Shown one piece after another: positions 13,501 to 22,814 of a stretch of 64,000 nucleotides of DNA. The stretch comes from Mesocentrotus franciscanus (Eukaryota > Echinodermata > Echinoidea > Camarodonta > Strongylocentrotidae). Each line of letters begins with the position of its first letter. The stretch's first letter is position 1. Below the pieces are notes generated by a model. It did not search any database, was not told the origin of the DNA, and saw only the letters and a list, made by a program, of their open reading frames with translations. The DNA is taken from positions 10,764,473 to 10,828,472 of the forward strand of contig CP137683.1 in assembly GCA_037976565.1 (NCBI GenBank), given 5' to 3'. The position numbers and the translations under genes are program-made.

Positions 13501-16289
13501 GCGGGACTTTAAAATAAGCTATGATTGTAAGCATCTAAAAGAAAAAAAGAAGTACCGTAGTGTGAATTACCTAGTTTCAAAGTTCACTTAAATTTCATCG
13601 CTATCTGGTGTTATTTATTTGGGGAACCAAACTACACGAGGTGCCAGACGGGTGGTCAGGAGCCAGCGCTCGCGTAGCCTTGGTCATCATACATAGCGCA
13701 GACATAATCCTATCGTTTATAAAGTGTAAAGTGACGAGTGCGCCTGCGTTGTACATGTATGTAAATGTCTCCCCTTTGTTCAGCTCCGATCCGGGCGGCC
13801 CGGCCCTTTCATGTTCGCGCGCGCTCCCATCAAACATTTCTCTCTCTCTCTTGCGCTCTGCCTCTTTCTCCCCCCCCCCACCCCTGAGAAGATACGTGTG
13901 GGAAAACCTCTCTCTCGCTCTCACTCTCTGATCTTCTCTGTCACATTTCTCCGTCCATGAAAGTTTTCGTGTAACGTAGTGCCGATGAATAAACAGAAGT
14001 AGAAAGCGGAAAATAGACTAACGTGTTTGTGTCTTGCCTACTTTCTATTTATTTCCCCTTTTCATAGACCATATTACATCTTTTTTATTTTTTTCCATCG
14101 TGGCCTCGATGATACCTCAACTCCTTTCCTTCCAAAATAATATCTTCAGCTATCTCCAGCTCCAAGCCGTACAGTACTTTACAATTTTTGTTCAACATGA
14201 CCTGCCTCTCTCTCTCTCCTACATTCTTTCCTGTTAATTCAACTCTGGTCTAATCCGCACCCTCCTAAAACAGTGACAGTAATTGATCCATTCCATTTTT
14301 CAAGCCACTAGCGAATCTCACGTCGACAACTAATTTATTTACGCGTGTTTTGGTAACCTGGGTTACCAGTCCACTTGGCAACTTTTAGGCATGGCGAGTG
14401 GGCAAGACTATCCATGATTGGACAGATTCATTTGTAGGGGTGGAGTCTCTTCTTACGAATACAGTAGTCTTGTTAGTGATAGGGCAAATGAAAGAATCTG
14501 ATCGCGTCCGTGTTTATGTGAAGTTACGATCTTGGGATTTTTTTTTGTCAGAGGTTGGTGAGTTTATCTAGTCATTTATCCGGTCATTTTCCAGTTCATT
14601 TTCTGTCATTCCAAAAAGATTTACACCGGTATAGTTGTTAATTGATTGTGTATGTTGATTTTGTAGATCTAGATATAATAATTATATAGAATAGAATCTA
14701 GAAGTCTCGGCCCAATGATGAAAAAAATTACTATGTAAAAACTAAAGAAAGAACATATATATATCTACTTAGTTACCTTACACCGAAATGAAATCAAAGT
14801 ACTAACTTTGTTTACCCTAAGAAATAATAATTGAACTGTCCTATGAAATAATATCAGAAATTCCAAAAAAGAAGAACGATCACACTAATATAATTTCTTT
14901 ATACATTCACTAAAAAAATTGAATGTAAAAAAAATAGAAAATAAATCCAGTATTCAAGCCAAATAAAGACAAGATTCCTCCTTTTCCCATCCCCTATAGG
15001 AATGGTCTTATTAAATTATGGTGCAAAAAAAACATCAAAGAACAACAAGCTACATTGATGAAATTACTTGACAAAAACAAAAACAATTGGAAAAAAAATT
15101 TAGGGGTCTTTATCCAGCAATCATGCCAAATAAAAACAAGATTCTCCCATCTCCGATTTACTATTTAGGCAACAATTTTTGCATTTTCGTAATACCAGAA
15201 ATTCTAAAGCCTATCAAACTTTGTTATTTAGACTATTTCTGTATATTCTGGAATAAAGGAACAGTTTGCGATTCAAATACATTCAACAATATAAAGGGGA
15301 ATTCACTCGAGGTCATTCACTCGGCCCATAAATTCCAACATTGTTTTTGTTTACATTAACTCAGGGGAGGGGGCTTTGCAAGTCCTGAATGAACTGACCT
15401 ACATTCTTTCCTCTGTTTATGTCTGGTTACTAAGCAACACACACTGCAGTCAATAGAGTGGTGAAGTGTGACGTCATCAAAAATCTATTTTTGGAATTTC
15501 TCCTAATGTTATGAGCCAGAGCAATATAACACTGAGTTCCCATTGGCAATCTTTTTAATCAGATGGTCCTATCTCGGCAAATACTTAACATATTCAATTG
15601 GTTTTCGACATTTGGACATTATTTTTGGTGCTCTTTCGGAAAATGAAGAAAAAATTGAGAAATTCCAAAAATAGATTTTTATGACGTCACAGCTTCGGTA
15701 CTCTATAAAAATGTTCAAATTCATTTGTGGCTGTTTTCACATCGCGCAATAAAGGCTCACCGTGATTCAAATTTTTTCATCGGGTCGCGCCACGCGTTTC
15801 AAATTTCTTGGCGAGAGGCCTGGCTGTTACATATTAAAGCCTGTCTGCACTACTTGCGCCTTCTATATAGCCAACAATGCCTAAATGTACGTGACTGTTG
15901 ATCCCCCATGGTCCCATTTTTCATGTTAATTGAGAGCTGATTTGATGAAATAACCACCTGCCAGTGACCAGTAGGGTGGTCTAATCCCTCCTGGCCAAAC
16001 TAGTGCAGACAGGCTTTAAAACCCTTTTTACACCACCCTCAAGAATATTATAATGCAGACTATGACTAGTATAACTATGAGCACTACGAAGGTAGATCCG
16101 TTCTAAACCCTGCCCTTCCAACAACTTTTTCCCTGCCATCATGCGTCTCACCTGAATCCCTCCCATGACGACGACGACAAGAAACATGATGGACGAGACG
16201 AGGGTCTCCATGAAGCACCTGGACAGTCCATGGTCCATCCAGATCGGGACCAGACTAGAGTTCCCCGGACAGAAACTTGCTTCTCCCAT
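215..16289 (-). CDS. ABCB6: ABCB6 half-transporter, 5' part (11 exons; NBD outside window)
   Basis: ABCB6 is an ABC half-transporter of the heavy-metal tolerance group, linked to porphyrin/heme handling in mitochondrial, endolysosomal and plasma membranes (family knowledge). Eleven exons join in phase on the minus strand: 16289-16152, 12238-11741, 10755-10560, 9165-9079, 7803-7701, 6969-6880, 4907-4786, 3575-3466, 1802-1737, 1427-1302 and 291-215. All have GT-AG borders. They encode about 537 residues against about 842 in human ABCB6. Residues 1-212 form the hydrophobic TMD0 specific to ABCB6 (NLAFVSW-type and [16 protein letters not shown] stretches). Residues about 230-537 form the ABC transmembrane domain ([45 protein letters not shown]). 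Walker A, signature and Walker B lie beyond the left edge. The start ATG at 16289 aligns with the human N-terminus ([10 protein letters not shown] versus WMQDGLSPCF). Splice-site exactness is predicted, not transcript-verified. Confidence 0.93.
365..526. repeat. Foldback MITE in ABCB6 intron
   Basis: The ends are inverted: GGGGGGCATTTCAT at the left, and ATGAAACGCCCCCC at the right. Internally, ACCGACAACTGTCGG and GTCGGTGAAA motifs pair with each other, so the whole 160 bp can fold. Non-autonomous, no ORF. Confidence 0.75.
1302..1427 (-). CDS. ABCB6: ABCB6 exon 10
   Basis: 126 nt, phase 0 at both ends, acceptor TACAG|GTGAGTGAG, donor CTCACA|GTAAGT. Encodes [20 protein letters not shown] and [13 protein letters not shown]. 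The exon itself starts with GTGAGT right after the acceptor, so a gene finder could mistake it for a donor. Confidence 0.92.
1440..1660. repeat. Trinucleotide-rich low-complexity tract (ATG, ATA, AAC)
   Basis: Imperfect ATG/ATA/AAT/AAC triplets lie right after ABCB6 exon 10 (upstream in gene sense). Long low-complexity ORFs here are artefacts of triplet repetition. Confidence 0.85.
1737..1802 (-). CDS. ABCB6: ABCB6 exon 9
   Basis: 66 nt, phase 0 at both ends, acceptor CCTAG|GTAAAA, donor TACCAG|GTCAGG. Encodes [20 protein letters not shown], continuing NFET|VKYYN from exon 8. Confidence 0.92.
1920..2750. repeat. Three-copy tandem repeat, about 285 bp, with nested TTATGCAATTTAAAACC units
   Basis: The block beginning TAATAGCTTTGTCCATCACC occurs at about 2055, 2335 and 2618. 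Each copy is preceded by short repeats of the type ATGCAATTTAAAACC. No coding content. It fills the intron between ABCB6 exons 8 and 9. Confidence 0.85.
3248..3382. repeat. Foldback repeat of the GGGCCCTGTTTCATAAAACTTG family, right end lost
   Basis: Left end GGCCCTGTTTCATAAAACTTG, with an inverted AACTTGTTATTGTTAACAAG near the right. Relatives lie at 11015-11166, 35692-35836 and 62695-62835. Lacks the distal GAAACAGGGCC end seen at 11166. Confidence 0.75.
3466..3575 (-). CDS. ABCB6: ABCB6 exon 8
   Basis: 110 nt, acceptor TTCCAG|TTATC, donor GAAACA|GTGAGT, ends phase 0. Encodes [15 protein letters not shown] and [11 protein letters not shown], a signature stretch of this transporter group. 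Confidence 0.93.
3655..3872 (-). mobile_element. tRNA-derived SINE
   Basis: Read on the minus strand, it starts near GTGTCGTAGTATAGTGG, which contains an A-box-like TAGTATAGTGG. About 35 bp further on comes the B-box-like GGTTCAAATCC. The body contains GGCAAGACATTTATCC and CACCCAGGTGTAAATGGG. Same family as the elements at 5192-6462 and about 7405-7640. Confidence 0.75.
4786..4907 (-). CDS. ABCB6: ABCB6 exon 7
   Basis: 122 nt, acceptor CTACAG|CTACAT, donor ATCA|GTAAGT. Encodes a transmembrane hairpin with [17 protein letters not shown] and [11 protein letters not shown]. Confidence 0.92.
5192..6462 (+). mobile_element. SINE copy split by a 1-kb hAT-like insertion
   Basis: The left part (to 5324) has the B-box-like GGTTCGAATGCC, GGCAAGACATTAATCCAC and CCACCCAGGTATGAATG. 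The right part (from 6368) resumes at ATGAATGGTTACATGGCG and ends in the GATGAGGCTTCC tail. The intact relative at 3655-3872 shows the uninterrupted order. Confidence 0.78.
5325..6367. mobile_element. Non-autonomous hAT-like element with 8-bp target duplication
   Basis: 1043 bp. The termini TAGTGCTGTA and TACAGCACTA are inverted. The element is flanked on both sides by TATGAATG (5317-5324 and 6368-6375), an 8-bp target duplication as expected for hAT transposons. Sub-terminal GAACC-rich repeats lie at both ends (5337-5412 and 6275-6350). No transposase ORF is seen. A partial inverted relative lies at 53074-53402. Confidence 0.85.
6491..6837. repeat. TTAA-flanked MITE (TTAAAGGGGAAGTC family)
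   Basis: The termini TTAAAGGGGAAGTCCACCC and GGGTAGACTTCCCCTTTAA are inverted, and both end in TTAA. Relatives are at 20226-20900 and 43123-43906. Confidence 0.8.
6880..6969 (-). CDS. ABCB6: ABCB6 exon 6
   Basis: 90 nt, acceptor TTTTAG|TTTGTC, donor CTCAG|GTATTAG. Encodes [20 protein letters not shown] and then GTTSINSLL, the strongly conserved loop of ABCB6/ABCB7-type proteins. Confidence 0.93.
7405..7640 (+). repeat. Diverged SINE relative
   Basis: Shares ACAAGACATTAACCTACATT, CAGGTGAGA and AAATGGGTACCTGG with the SINE at 3655-3872. The tRNA-like head is degraded. Confidence 0.55.
7701..7803 (-). CDS. ABCB6: ABCB6 exon 5
   Basis: 103 nt, phase 1 to 2, acceptor CTGCAG|GTAGTT, donor CACCA|GTGAGT. 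Encodes [18 protein letters not shown] and VRLFEHLH, the first intracellular coupling region. Confidence 0.92.
9079..9165 (-). CDS. ABCB6: ABCB6 exon 4
   Basis: 87 nt, phase 1 to 1, acceptor CTCAG|TGGATG, donor TTTTG|GTAATG. Encodes [18 protein letters not shown], the region that in vertebrates reads FLKFLQGGGTG. Confidence 0.9.
9225..9716 (-). mobile_element. tRNA-derived SINE interrupted by a MITE
   Basis: On the minus strand from 9716 it reads GGCTCAGGGGTAGAGC (A box), TCTCGTAACCGGGAGG (tRNA-Thr-like anticodon arm) and GGTTCGAAACC (B box). The distal part continues on the far side of the MITE at 9277-9570 with CAAGCATACACAT. A degraded relative at 58190-58345 keeps the same order without the MITE. 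Confidence 0.72.
9277..9570. mobile_element. Foldback MITE, family A (GGGGGGTGTTTCACAAAGAC)
   Basis: About 290 bp with roughly 80-bp inverted arms: GTGTTTCACAAAGACTAAG at the left, and its complement CTTAGTCTTTGTGAAACAC at the right. Each is followed inward by AGTCGATCTT/AAGTTGGACTTAA complements and GGCCGTTC. Other copies: 48808-49100, 58692-58974, 62861-63090, with half copies in the array at 45.8-48.6 kb. Confidence 0.87.
10560..10755 (-). CDS. ABCB6: ABCB6 exon 3 (linker and TM1 of the ABC domain)
   Basis: 196 nt, acceptor TAG|ACAAAT, donor ATAG|GTGAG, phase 0 to 1. Encodes the [20 protein letters not shown] segment and then [12 protein letters not shown], matching the start of the ABC transmembrane core of ABCB6. 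Confidence 0.92.
11015..11166. repeat. Foldback MITE, family D (complete)
   Basis: GGCCCTGTTTCATAAAACTTG at the left, and AACAAGTTTTCTGAAACAGGGCC at the right. 150 bp, complete copy of the family seen truncated at 3248-3382. Confidence 0.82.
11741..12238 (-). CDS. ABCB6: ABCB6 exon 2 (TMD0)
   Basis: 498 nt, phase 0 at both ends, acceptor CTCAG|GTT and donor GGGCCG|GTGAG. It encodes four or so hydrophobic helices of TMD0, with the family-typical [20 protein letters not shown] and [15 protein letters not shown] segments. The longest and best conserved exon of this gene in the window. Confidence 0.93.
13060..13140. repeat. GA-rich microsatellite
   Basis: Runs of GAGAGA dinucleotides in ABCB6 intron 1. 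A matching pyrimidine-rich tract lies at about 13835-13930. Confidence 0.8.
15454..15705. repeat. Foldback element with TA-flanked ends
   Basis: The roughly 50-bp arms GTGACGTCATCAAAAATC... and ...GATTTTTATGACGTCAC are inverted, and each encloses CTATTTTTGGAATTTCTC. The outermost bases are TAGAGT and ACTCTA. Lies in ABCB6 intron 1. Confidence 0.78.
15834..16019. mobile_element. TTAA MITE, family C
   Basis: The ends TTAAAGCCTGTCTGCACTA and TAGTGCAGACAGGCTTTAA are inverted, and both carry TTAA. Relatives: 27961-28153, 34195-34375 (truncated) and 61977-62169. Sits only about 130 bp downstream of ABCB6 exon 1, inside intron 1. Confidence 0.85.
16152..16289 (-). CDS. ABCB6: ABCB6 exon 1 (start codon, residues 1-46)
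   Basis: Begins with ATG and ends at GGATTCAG|GTGAG, phase 0. It encodes the N-terminal luminal tail with an N-S-S glycosylation sequon (residues 10-12), the conserved [10 protein letters not shown] stretch and the first membrane segment. Intron 1 is about 3.9 kb. Confidence 0.88.
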
Positions 16290-16683
16290 CGTGCTGTATT
16301 GTATGATCTGTAGACTGTATCACTCAGTTCAGTAGGGTGCTGTACAGCTGATCTGTAAATATGTACAGTAATAACTGGAATTGAAATAATATGACATAGG
16401 CCTAATCTAAATACATAAAATTCAAAGCCAAAGGCAAAAGAGACGGCTCTATTTTTGTCTGGACATAGCTTACACCTCCAACTCCCCCACTCCAAATAGT
16501 CTACCAGTACCACACACTTTGAAAGTGGTGAACAAATATGAAATAGTCTAGACTCCTAATGAAGAAATAAAAATAGATGCAGTTTTAGTTTTTACAAAAC
16601 GTCAAAAGTCACACCAAGTTCAAGTGGCAGTGCAAAAGTACACTAACTTGACCAAGTCACTTCACTAGCGCATAGCACCATAC

Positions 16684-18115
16684 TTACTAGACCGAAGATT
16701 TCCGTCTCTTTCGTTCGTTAGCCTCTGATTTGGGTAGGGTCGGCTCCGCTCTTTAGAGACAGAAGCCGACCATAGCGGCTGCATTGCAAACTAATGCCCG
16801 CGTCCGGGCAGTAAACTTATGCCCAAAATACTACATTTTACCCGATGCATATCCGATGCATTTATTATTGTTAACTAGGCCTAGGCTAAACTACATCGGT
16901 TTCACTTACCAGATTGACTGTATGATGCGTTTAAGGGTCTTTTTTCCGGATTTTCATCGCCAAAATTGAGCTCCGTGTTGAAATTCTTGCAGCCGTATTT
17001 TAAACTGTTACTGTCAATGGATGACGTCATCTTCCTTCGTGCGCAGTAACAGTTTAAAATACGGCTGCAAGAATTTCAACACGGAGCTCAATTTCGGCGA
17101 TGAAAATCCGGAAAAAAGACCCTTAAACGCATCATACAGTCAATCTGGTAAGTGGAACTGATGCACGTAGAACTTTTACCATTCTGCGATGTACAGTGAG
17201 TTTACGCGCTCTGATTGGCTGATACGCTAAGTGGCTTCGAATTTAAGTGAGAGAGGGCCTACTTAAGTCGCGCTTAAGTTAAGCGCGACTTAAGTTCAAT
17301 GGCAAAGTCAATACGAAATATTACGTCGCACCACAGAGATTTTGACATGACGTGCTTTAAACAGGTGACGCATTTCACACATATTTAAGTGACGCACACT
17401 CAGCATTGTACACACATAAAATAGAAAAATCAACGAACATGTCAGTACAACTTGCAAGTTTGTACCTTAAATATGACGAAAATGAGAATTTTTCAAGCTT
17501 AAGACTTAGTTAAGGAAGACTTAAAACTTAAGTCAAATACTTAACTTTTCAAGGACTCTGAAAAATTTTTAACAAAAAGAAGATTTGACTGAAATATTTA
17601 AAAATTTTGGTATCGGAAAAAACAGAAAATCGCAAGCCATCTCCTCGCACTAATGTCTTATAAACATAGAGCCTATGGGAGCCAGCGATAGCCAATCTAA
17701 AGGGCCCATGTCGGCTCGGCTAGGCGCCAAATTACGAAAATGAGCTGAGACGGGAGGAACGTAATGCGCATGTGCTGGCTGTATCGCCGATGTAAGCTAA
17801 AGTTCTACGTGCGATGTAGTTTAGCCTAGGCCTAATTTACAATAATAAATGCATCGGATATGCATCGGGTAAAATGTAGTATTTTGGGCATAAGTTTACT
17901 GCCCGGGTGCGGGCATTAGTTTGCAATGCAGCCGCTATGGTCGGCTTCCGTCTCTAAAGAGAGGAGCCGACCCTACCCAAATCAGAGGCTAACGAACAAA
18001 AGAGACAGAAATTTTTGGTCTATAAAGAGAGGAGCCGACCCTACCCAAATCAGACAATGATTCAGAGGCCAACGAACAAAAGAGACAGAAATCTTTGGTC
18101 TAGTCTACATACTTA
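16684..18115. repeat. Large imperfect palindrome just upstream of ABCB6
   Basis: The left arm, about 16684-17019, is complementary to the right arm, about 17041-17159 continued at 17813-18000. The centre near 17030 contains TGGATGACGTCATC. The right arm is split by a 650-bp insertion (17163-17812). The distal edge of the right arm is duplicated (GAGGAGCCGACCCTACCCAA at about 17960 and 18030). The 5' end of ABCB6 lies about 400 bp away, so this could abut its promoter. Confidence 0.85.
17163..17812. mobile_element. 650-bp element nested in the palindrome
   Basis: The termini GCACGTAGAACTTTTA and TAAAGTTCTACGTGC are inverted and flanked by GAT on each side (17160-17162 and 17813-17815). The left palindrome arm lacks this segment and so acts as the empty site. 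A related terminus lies at about 30480-30755. Confidence 0.78.
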
Positions 18116-18119
18116 CTAG

Positions 18120-19365
18120 ATCTAGATTTAGACAGAAGAGTAACCGTCTGGTATGGGTCATTTTTTATATTAAAACTGACATTCGTCAACATTCCCCATA
18201 TGGCCATAGGCCTACTCCATAGCTTAATTATTTATACTAGAGCCTTGTAGAGGCGGTCAATCATCAGATCAATGGAGCCAGATGTAATCTCACTCTCAGC
18301 GGAACAACCGGCAACCGTCGATAAAATTATCAGACTCAGACAGTCAGACTCAGAGACTGAACTTCTGAAGCTTTCGGTCCAGTATTCAGTAACATTAACT
18401 AACATACCAGTATTATTACCAGCTTTGCTTTATACCGTGGCCGTGCACATGCATTCTGTTTATGTGAACTGACAATGACATTGAAATTAACTTAGGTTAG
18501 GTCTAGATCTAGATCTATTCTAGACCTTTCTACAACACAGTGGTAAATTTGCTTAATTCTGCACCGTCACGGTCATCACTAACTCCAGGGAGCTGCAATG
18601 CGTCGGCGTCGGAGCTCCCTGGATTTAGGTCATCACAAATTAATGTAGTCAAGGACTAGGGCCTAGTCTAGGCTGCCGCCTACGTAACAATTTTGAGATC
18701 GAGAAAGATCATGTAGAGGTCTACCTACCTAACCTATGATATCATAGGCCCAGAGGCCAGACCTTATAATGATGAGCCGAATCCGCCAAATTTATTCAGA
18801 ATCTCGTTGGTATATTACTCGCACGTAGAAATCGGCACTAGCCTAGACGCAATGTTCCCGGAACCACCGGTAGGTGGCGCACCACACGACTAGGGCTTTA
18901 ACGGAACACTCTTAATTACTTTCGTAGTAAAATACCAGGTAATGACCTAAAATGCCCCAGATATGTATGTTGTAGCCAACATTTTGACATTGTATCGCAT
19001 GGAACGCCTTAGAATGGTTTCAAGAGGGTTAAAACGCTGAAAAACATACGAAACAGTATATATCTGAGCCAAAAGTGAATTTTATTATTTTATTTAGTAG
19101 ACCTGTGACGTCACACAGAACGTCATCTTCGGCATCATAGGTCTTGGAAGCAACGTCTTCGGAAGCATTCGGATGCTCGGAAATGTCACCCAAACAAAGT
19201 TGAAAGTTCGGTTATCCTATACTTTAGTGTGTTTTATTATTTTGGGTTTCTAACTTCAGTTAACAGCTCTACATGCATATAATACATACGTTGTGTCATA
19301 CGGCCGTGCACATGGGCGCGCACAGGCGGATTTTAAAGTGACACACTGGTTATTGAATCTAAGGG
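18120..19365. other. Intergenic, no gene recognised
   Basis: No supported exon on either strand. A short near-palindrome around 18585-18625 reads GGGAGCTGC..., then GGAGCTCCCTGG. A CTAGATCTAGATCTA run lies near 18500. Nothing else identifiable. Confidence 0.5.
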
Positions 19366-19905
19366 TTTTTATTATTAATGAACAGAGGGCAGTATTGTTT
19401 AAGGGTGATGAAAAGAGGGAAGGCATAGTCATGTAGCCTGGATGATTAGGGGCTAGAGTGGTGGGGGTGGTGGGGGAGGTGTCCGGGAAGGGGCGTTAAG
19501 GGGATAAAAAGGAGTGTTTATTACCTACTTCGTTTTAAGGGGTTTAATTAATAAGGAACAGTGGGCAAGATTGGGGGTTGGGCGTAGTGATGTAGTCTGG
19601 ATGATTAGGGGCTCGGGAGGGGGTCGGGGTAAGGGGATATAAAGGAGTGTATATTACCTACTTGTTTTAAGGGTTTTATTATTAATGAACAGAGGGCAGT
19701 ATTGTTTAAGGGTGATGAAAAGAGGGAAGGCATAGTCATGTAGCCTGGAAGATTAGGGGCTAGGGGTGGGGAGGGGTCCAGGAAGGGGGGGTTAAGGGGA
19801 TACAAAAGGAGTGTTTATTACCTACTTCGTTTTAAGGGGTTTAATTAATAAGGAACAGTGGGCAAGATTGGGGGGTTGGGCGTAGTGATATAGTCTGGTT
19901 CAAAA
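19366..19905. repeat. G-rich tandem repeat, about 305-bp unit made of two diverged halves
   Basis: GAACAGAGGGCAGTATTG and GAACAGTGGGCAAGATTG half-units alternate. Each half is followed by GATGATTAGGGGCT-type and AAGGGGATA-type segments and by GTGTTTATTACCTACTT. Purine-rich on the plus strand, with many GGGG runs. Confidence 0.85.
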
Positions 19906-20225
19906 AACAGCTGGATTGATCTAAAATGTTAAGCCCGTGATATCGTGCGTGTGGTATTTCACGAAAGTTTGGAATCTTTGCTCGCGTACGTTGATTGGGA
20001 TACTCTTAGCGACCAATAAGCTAGCGCGGAAAACCAGAGGATTTCGTGCTATGGGGTCTTCTACAAGAAAAGAAGAAAACAAAATCAAATTGTAATATAA
20101 ATTAATTATAAAGACAGCAAACTGAGATGAAAGCCATTATAGTATTAGTATACTCCAATGTGAACGTAATATCTATCATATTATAGGAGAATAAAAATCA
20201 TGAAAACTTATATATTTGAAAACCC

Positions 20226-20900
20226 TTAAAGGGGAAGTCCATCCTGATATTAAAGGTATTACAAAGTTTTGGTATGGGGTCATGAATTTGGTTCAAATGA
20301 ACATATTGGAAGCATATGCGATTAAACAATAATCAATGATCGTTGTCGCTGTTGAAATCGAGTCTAAAGTGATGAAATTGTAAATAATAAACTCTTTATG
20401 TTGTACAGCTCCCTCTCAAGACTGATATTACTTTAGCTTTAAAACAATGTTTCTTGACTACAATCGACCCATTTGCTATTCCCGTTTGGAAATTATTTAT
20501 AAAAACTGCATATTCTGATATTTTCATGGTCGCAGCTACCATGGAATGGCCTTAGGCGCTATTTGAAATATTTGAAATTTACCGGGAGCACCGGTAAATT
20601 TTGATTATTCAATTTGCTCGAAAACAGAAGTGTTTTAGGGGCTAAATTTTCTAGTGCTTATAATACATCCACAGGGGGATCCAAATATATCAAAATTTTA
20701 AAGAATTACTATTCATCCAATTTTCAAAATTTCCCAAAACTTTGCATTACCTTTATTGGTTGGGTTTAATTGAAGCAGAAAATGAGAGGTACCTACCGCA
20801 TGAGGTCAGTGAAAGCTTGAGCAAAAGCCGATTAAAAATAAGAAAGTTATGAATTTTTGAAGGTGCAATTAATCAAACACAAATCGGCATCTCTGTTTTT
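20226..20900. repeat. TTAA MITE (6491-6837 family) interrupted by another element
   Basis: TTAAAGGGGAAGTCCATCC and GATATTA at the left resume after 20753 with TTGGTTGGGTTTAATTGAAGC and AAATGAGAGG. The same order is uninterrupted at 6491-6600. The right terminus is lost. Confidence 0.72.
20253..20753. mobile_element. 501-bp element nested in the MITE, TA target duplication
   Basis: The ends AAGGTATTACAAAGTTTTGG and CCAAAACTTTGCATTACCTT are inverted, with TA directly outside each end (20251-20252 and 20754-20755). Fits a Tc1/mariner-type non-autonomous element. No ORF. Confidence 0.75.
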
Positions 20901-21127
20901 AAAAATTTGCGAGCACCCCTCACATTTTCCCTTTAGGCCTACTGAAAAAAAAATTAAATCTATATTTTTCCCAGATAAAGAAAATTGTTAATCATACATT
21001 CACCCTAAATATTATTATAGCCAATATATTTTTGTATTCTACACCTGTATGAAACAAATCTATTCCGTCAGTAATTACTTTTAAAAAAATTCTTCTTCTG
21101 TAGGCCTACAGAGCAAATTGGAGCTAT

Positions 21128-22027
21128 AGATGACCTCGCATGAGCTTCCCGGCGCTCCGCCCCTTGACCTCCGCTTCGCTCGCTAAGCTCTACTTGATCG
21201 TAAATACTTTAGCCCCCCACTTTGAAAAACGTTACGCGGGGCCTGCATGTAACATGTAAGAGTGGTGGTAATGCAGTTTTTCGCCCCCAAAAAAAAAAAA
21301 AAAAAAACGTGTCTGCTCATTACGCCACTGGGTATAATGATGAGGGAGATGATTTAAGACATACTTTCTTCAATTTTAGTTTATCCAATCTCCATCCAAG
21401 GTACGCATCCGATAGCATTATTTGAAGTAAAAACTTGCAAAAGCTCCCTACCGTGTCCGACTGAAATTATAGTTTTGTTTTTTCTTTATTTAATACAGAG
21501 TCTGTATTAAGCGACCCCCTCCTCCCCCTCCTCCTCCTCCCCCGTGGCTACGCCAATCACATTTCCCTACTTTTTCTCTTTATTTGATGGTAATGGTAAT
21601 GGTAATGGTTTTATTGAAAATTCATTTGCAGCCAGATGGCTGCATTGCAGAATTGTGTACATTGCTAAAACATAAATAATTATACAACCATAAATAAACT
21701 ACAGTAAAATTATCCAGCAAATCATATTAATAGATATCACACAGTAATTGAATTTTCTAAATAAATCAGTATAATTTTATACAAATTAATAAAATTCGCT
21801 CAACAGGTAACAGTTGCTTAAATCTATTCCAAAATCATATATGACATATATGAACAGATCGTTCGAAATAAGAGAGAAGAGAGAACAAAACGGCTGGAGG
21901 GAAATATAGAAGAGAGGTAGGGAGGGAAAATAGTACAGACAGCACAGGAGATCCAGGAAAAGTATGAGAGAGAGAAAGACAGAGGCAGAGAAGGGAGAGA
22001 GAAAGAGAGATAAAGGGAGAGATGGAA

Positions 22028-22063
<36 letters not shown>

Positions 22064-22436
22064 GATAATGCTGAGGATGAGAGTATATAGCAGACATATC
22101 GAAAATAAGGTAAAAAGTACAATTTTGACAGAGAGAATACTGGTTGTAGATCCATAATTATATTATACCGGTACATTTTACATTTTCATTGGTGAGTTAT
22201 GGATAACATATTTGTAAATTGATAGGTAGGTATGCAATAAAATGAAAAACATGAAATATGGTAATGTTGAGGTTTTTCTGGTAATAATGTTTTCAATCAA
22301 TACAAAAGTTAACCATGGTAAAGTATTTACGATCAGGTACAGCTTAGCGAGCGAAGCGAGTGTAGCGTAAATTGGCGTGGGTCCAGGAGTATATAAAGCC
22401 CCAGCGGGGGTCAAGGGGCGGAGCCCCGGGAGGCTC
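21128..22436. repeat. Inverted pair of repeat arms, 1.3 kb apart
   Basis: Left 21128-21210 contains GGCGCTCCGCCCCTTGACC and CGCTTCGCTCGCTAAGC. Right 22325-22436 contains the complements GCTTAGCGAGCGAAGCGAG and GTCAAGGGGCGGAGCCCC. The right arm flows into ATTTAATTACGGTCAGATGAG, which recurs in the arrays at 46.5-51 kb. Confidence 0.72.
21955..22062. repeat. GA microsatellite
   Basis: Purine tract ending in a pure (GA)n run at about 22030-22060. The minus-strand Ser/Leu-rich reading frames here are artefacts. Confidence 0.9.
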
Positions 22437-22717
22437 AGGAGTTTCTGGCATTTAATTACGGTCAGATGAGCATATTTGTGATACTGGATTTAGTGGCTGT
22501 ACTGGGCTTTTACTCACTGGAAAAAAACCTTAATTTTTAATTTTTATTCAGTGGCAGTAATGGGCTTTTACTCACTGGAACTTTTTTTTCTCCAGAAAAC
22601 GTATATTTTGTCTTCTTTCAGTGGCAGTAATGGGCTTTCGTAATTGGACACTCGGATGGAGAGAATTACTTTTAATTTTGAAAGCTTTTAAAACTATCGT
22701 ATGACATTTTAACTAAA

Positions 22718-22725
<8 letters not shown>

Positions 22726-22751
<26 letters not shown>
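22726..22751. repeat. AT microsatellite
   Basis: Uninterrupted (AT)n. Confidence 0.95.
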
Positions 22752-22754
<3 letters not shown>

Positions 22755-22814
22755 TTACTATCATTGGCGGATCCAGGGGGGCACAGGGGCCACGTGCCCC
22801 CCCCCCCATAGATC

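Noticed and set aside
13608..13931. Overlapping 107-residue ORFs on both strands
   Set aside because: Fully overlapping, CT/GA-rich at one end, with no family similarity; inside ABCB6 intron 1.
21786..22176. Ser/Leu-rich minus-strand ORFs
   Set aside because: Produced by the GA microsatellite; no conserved protein features.
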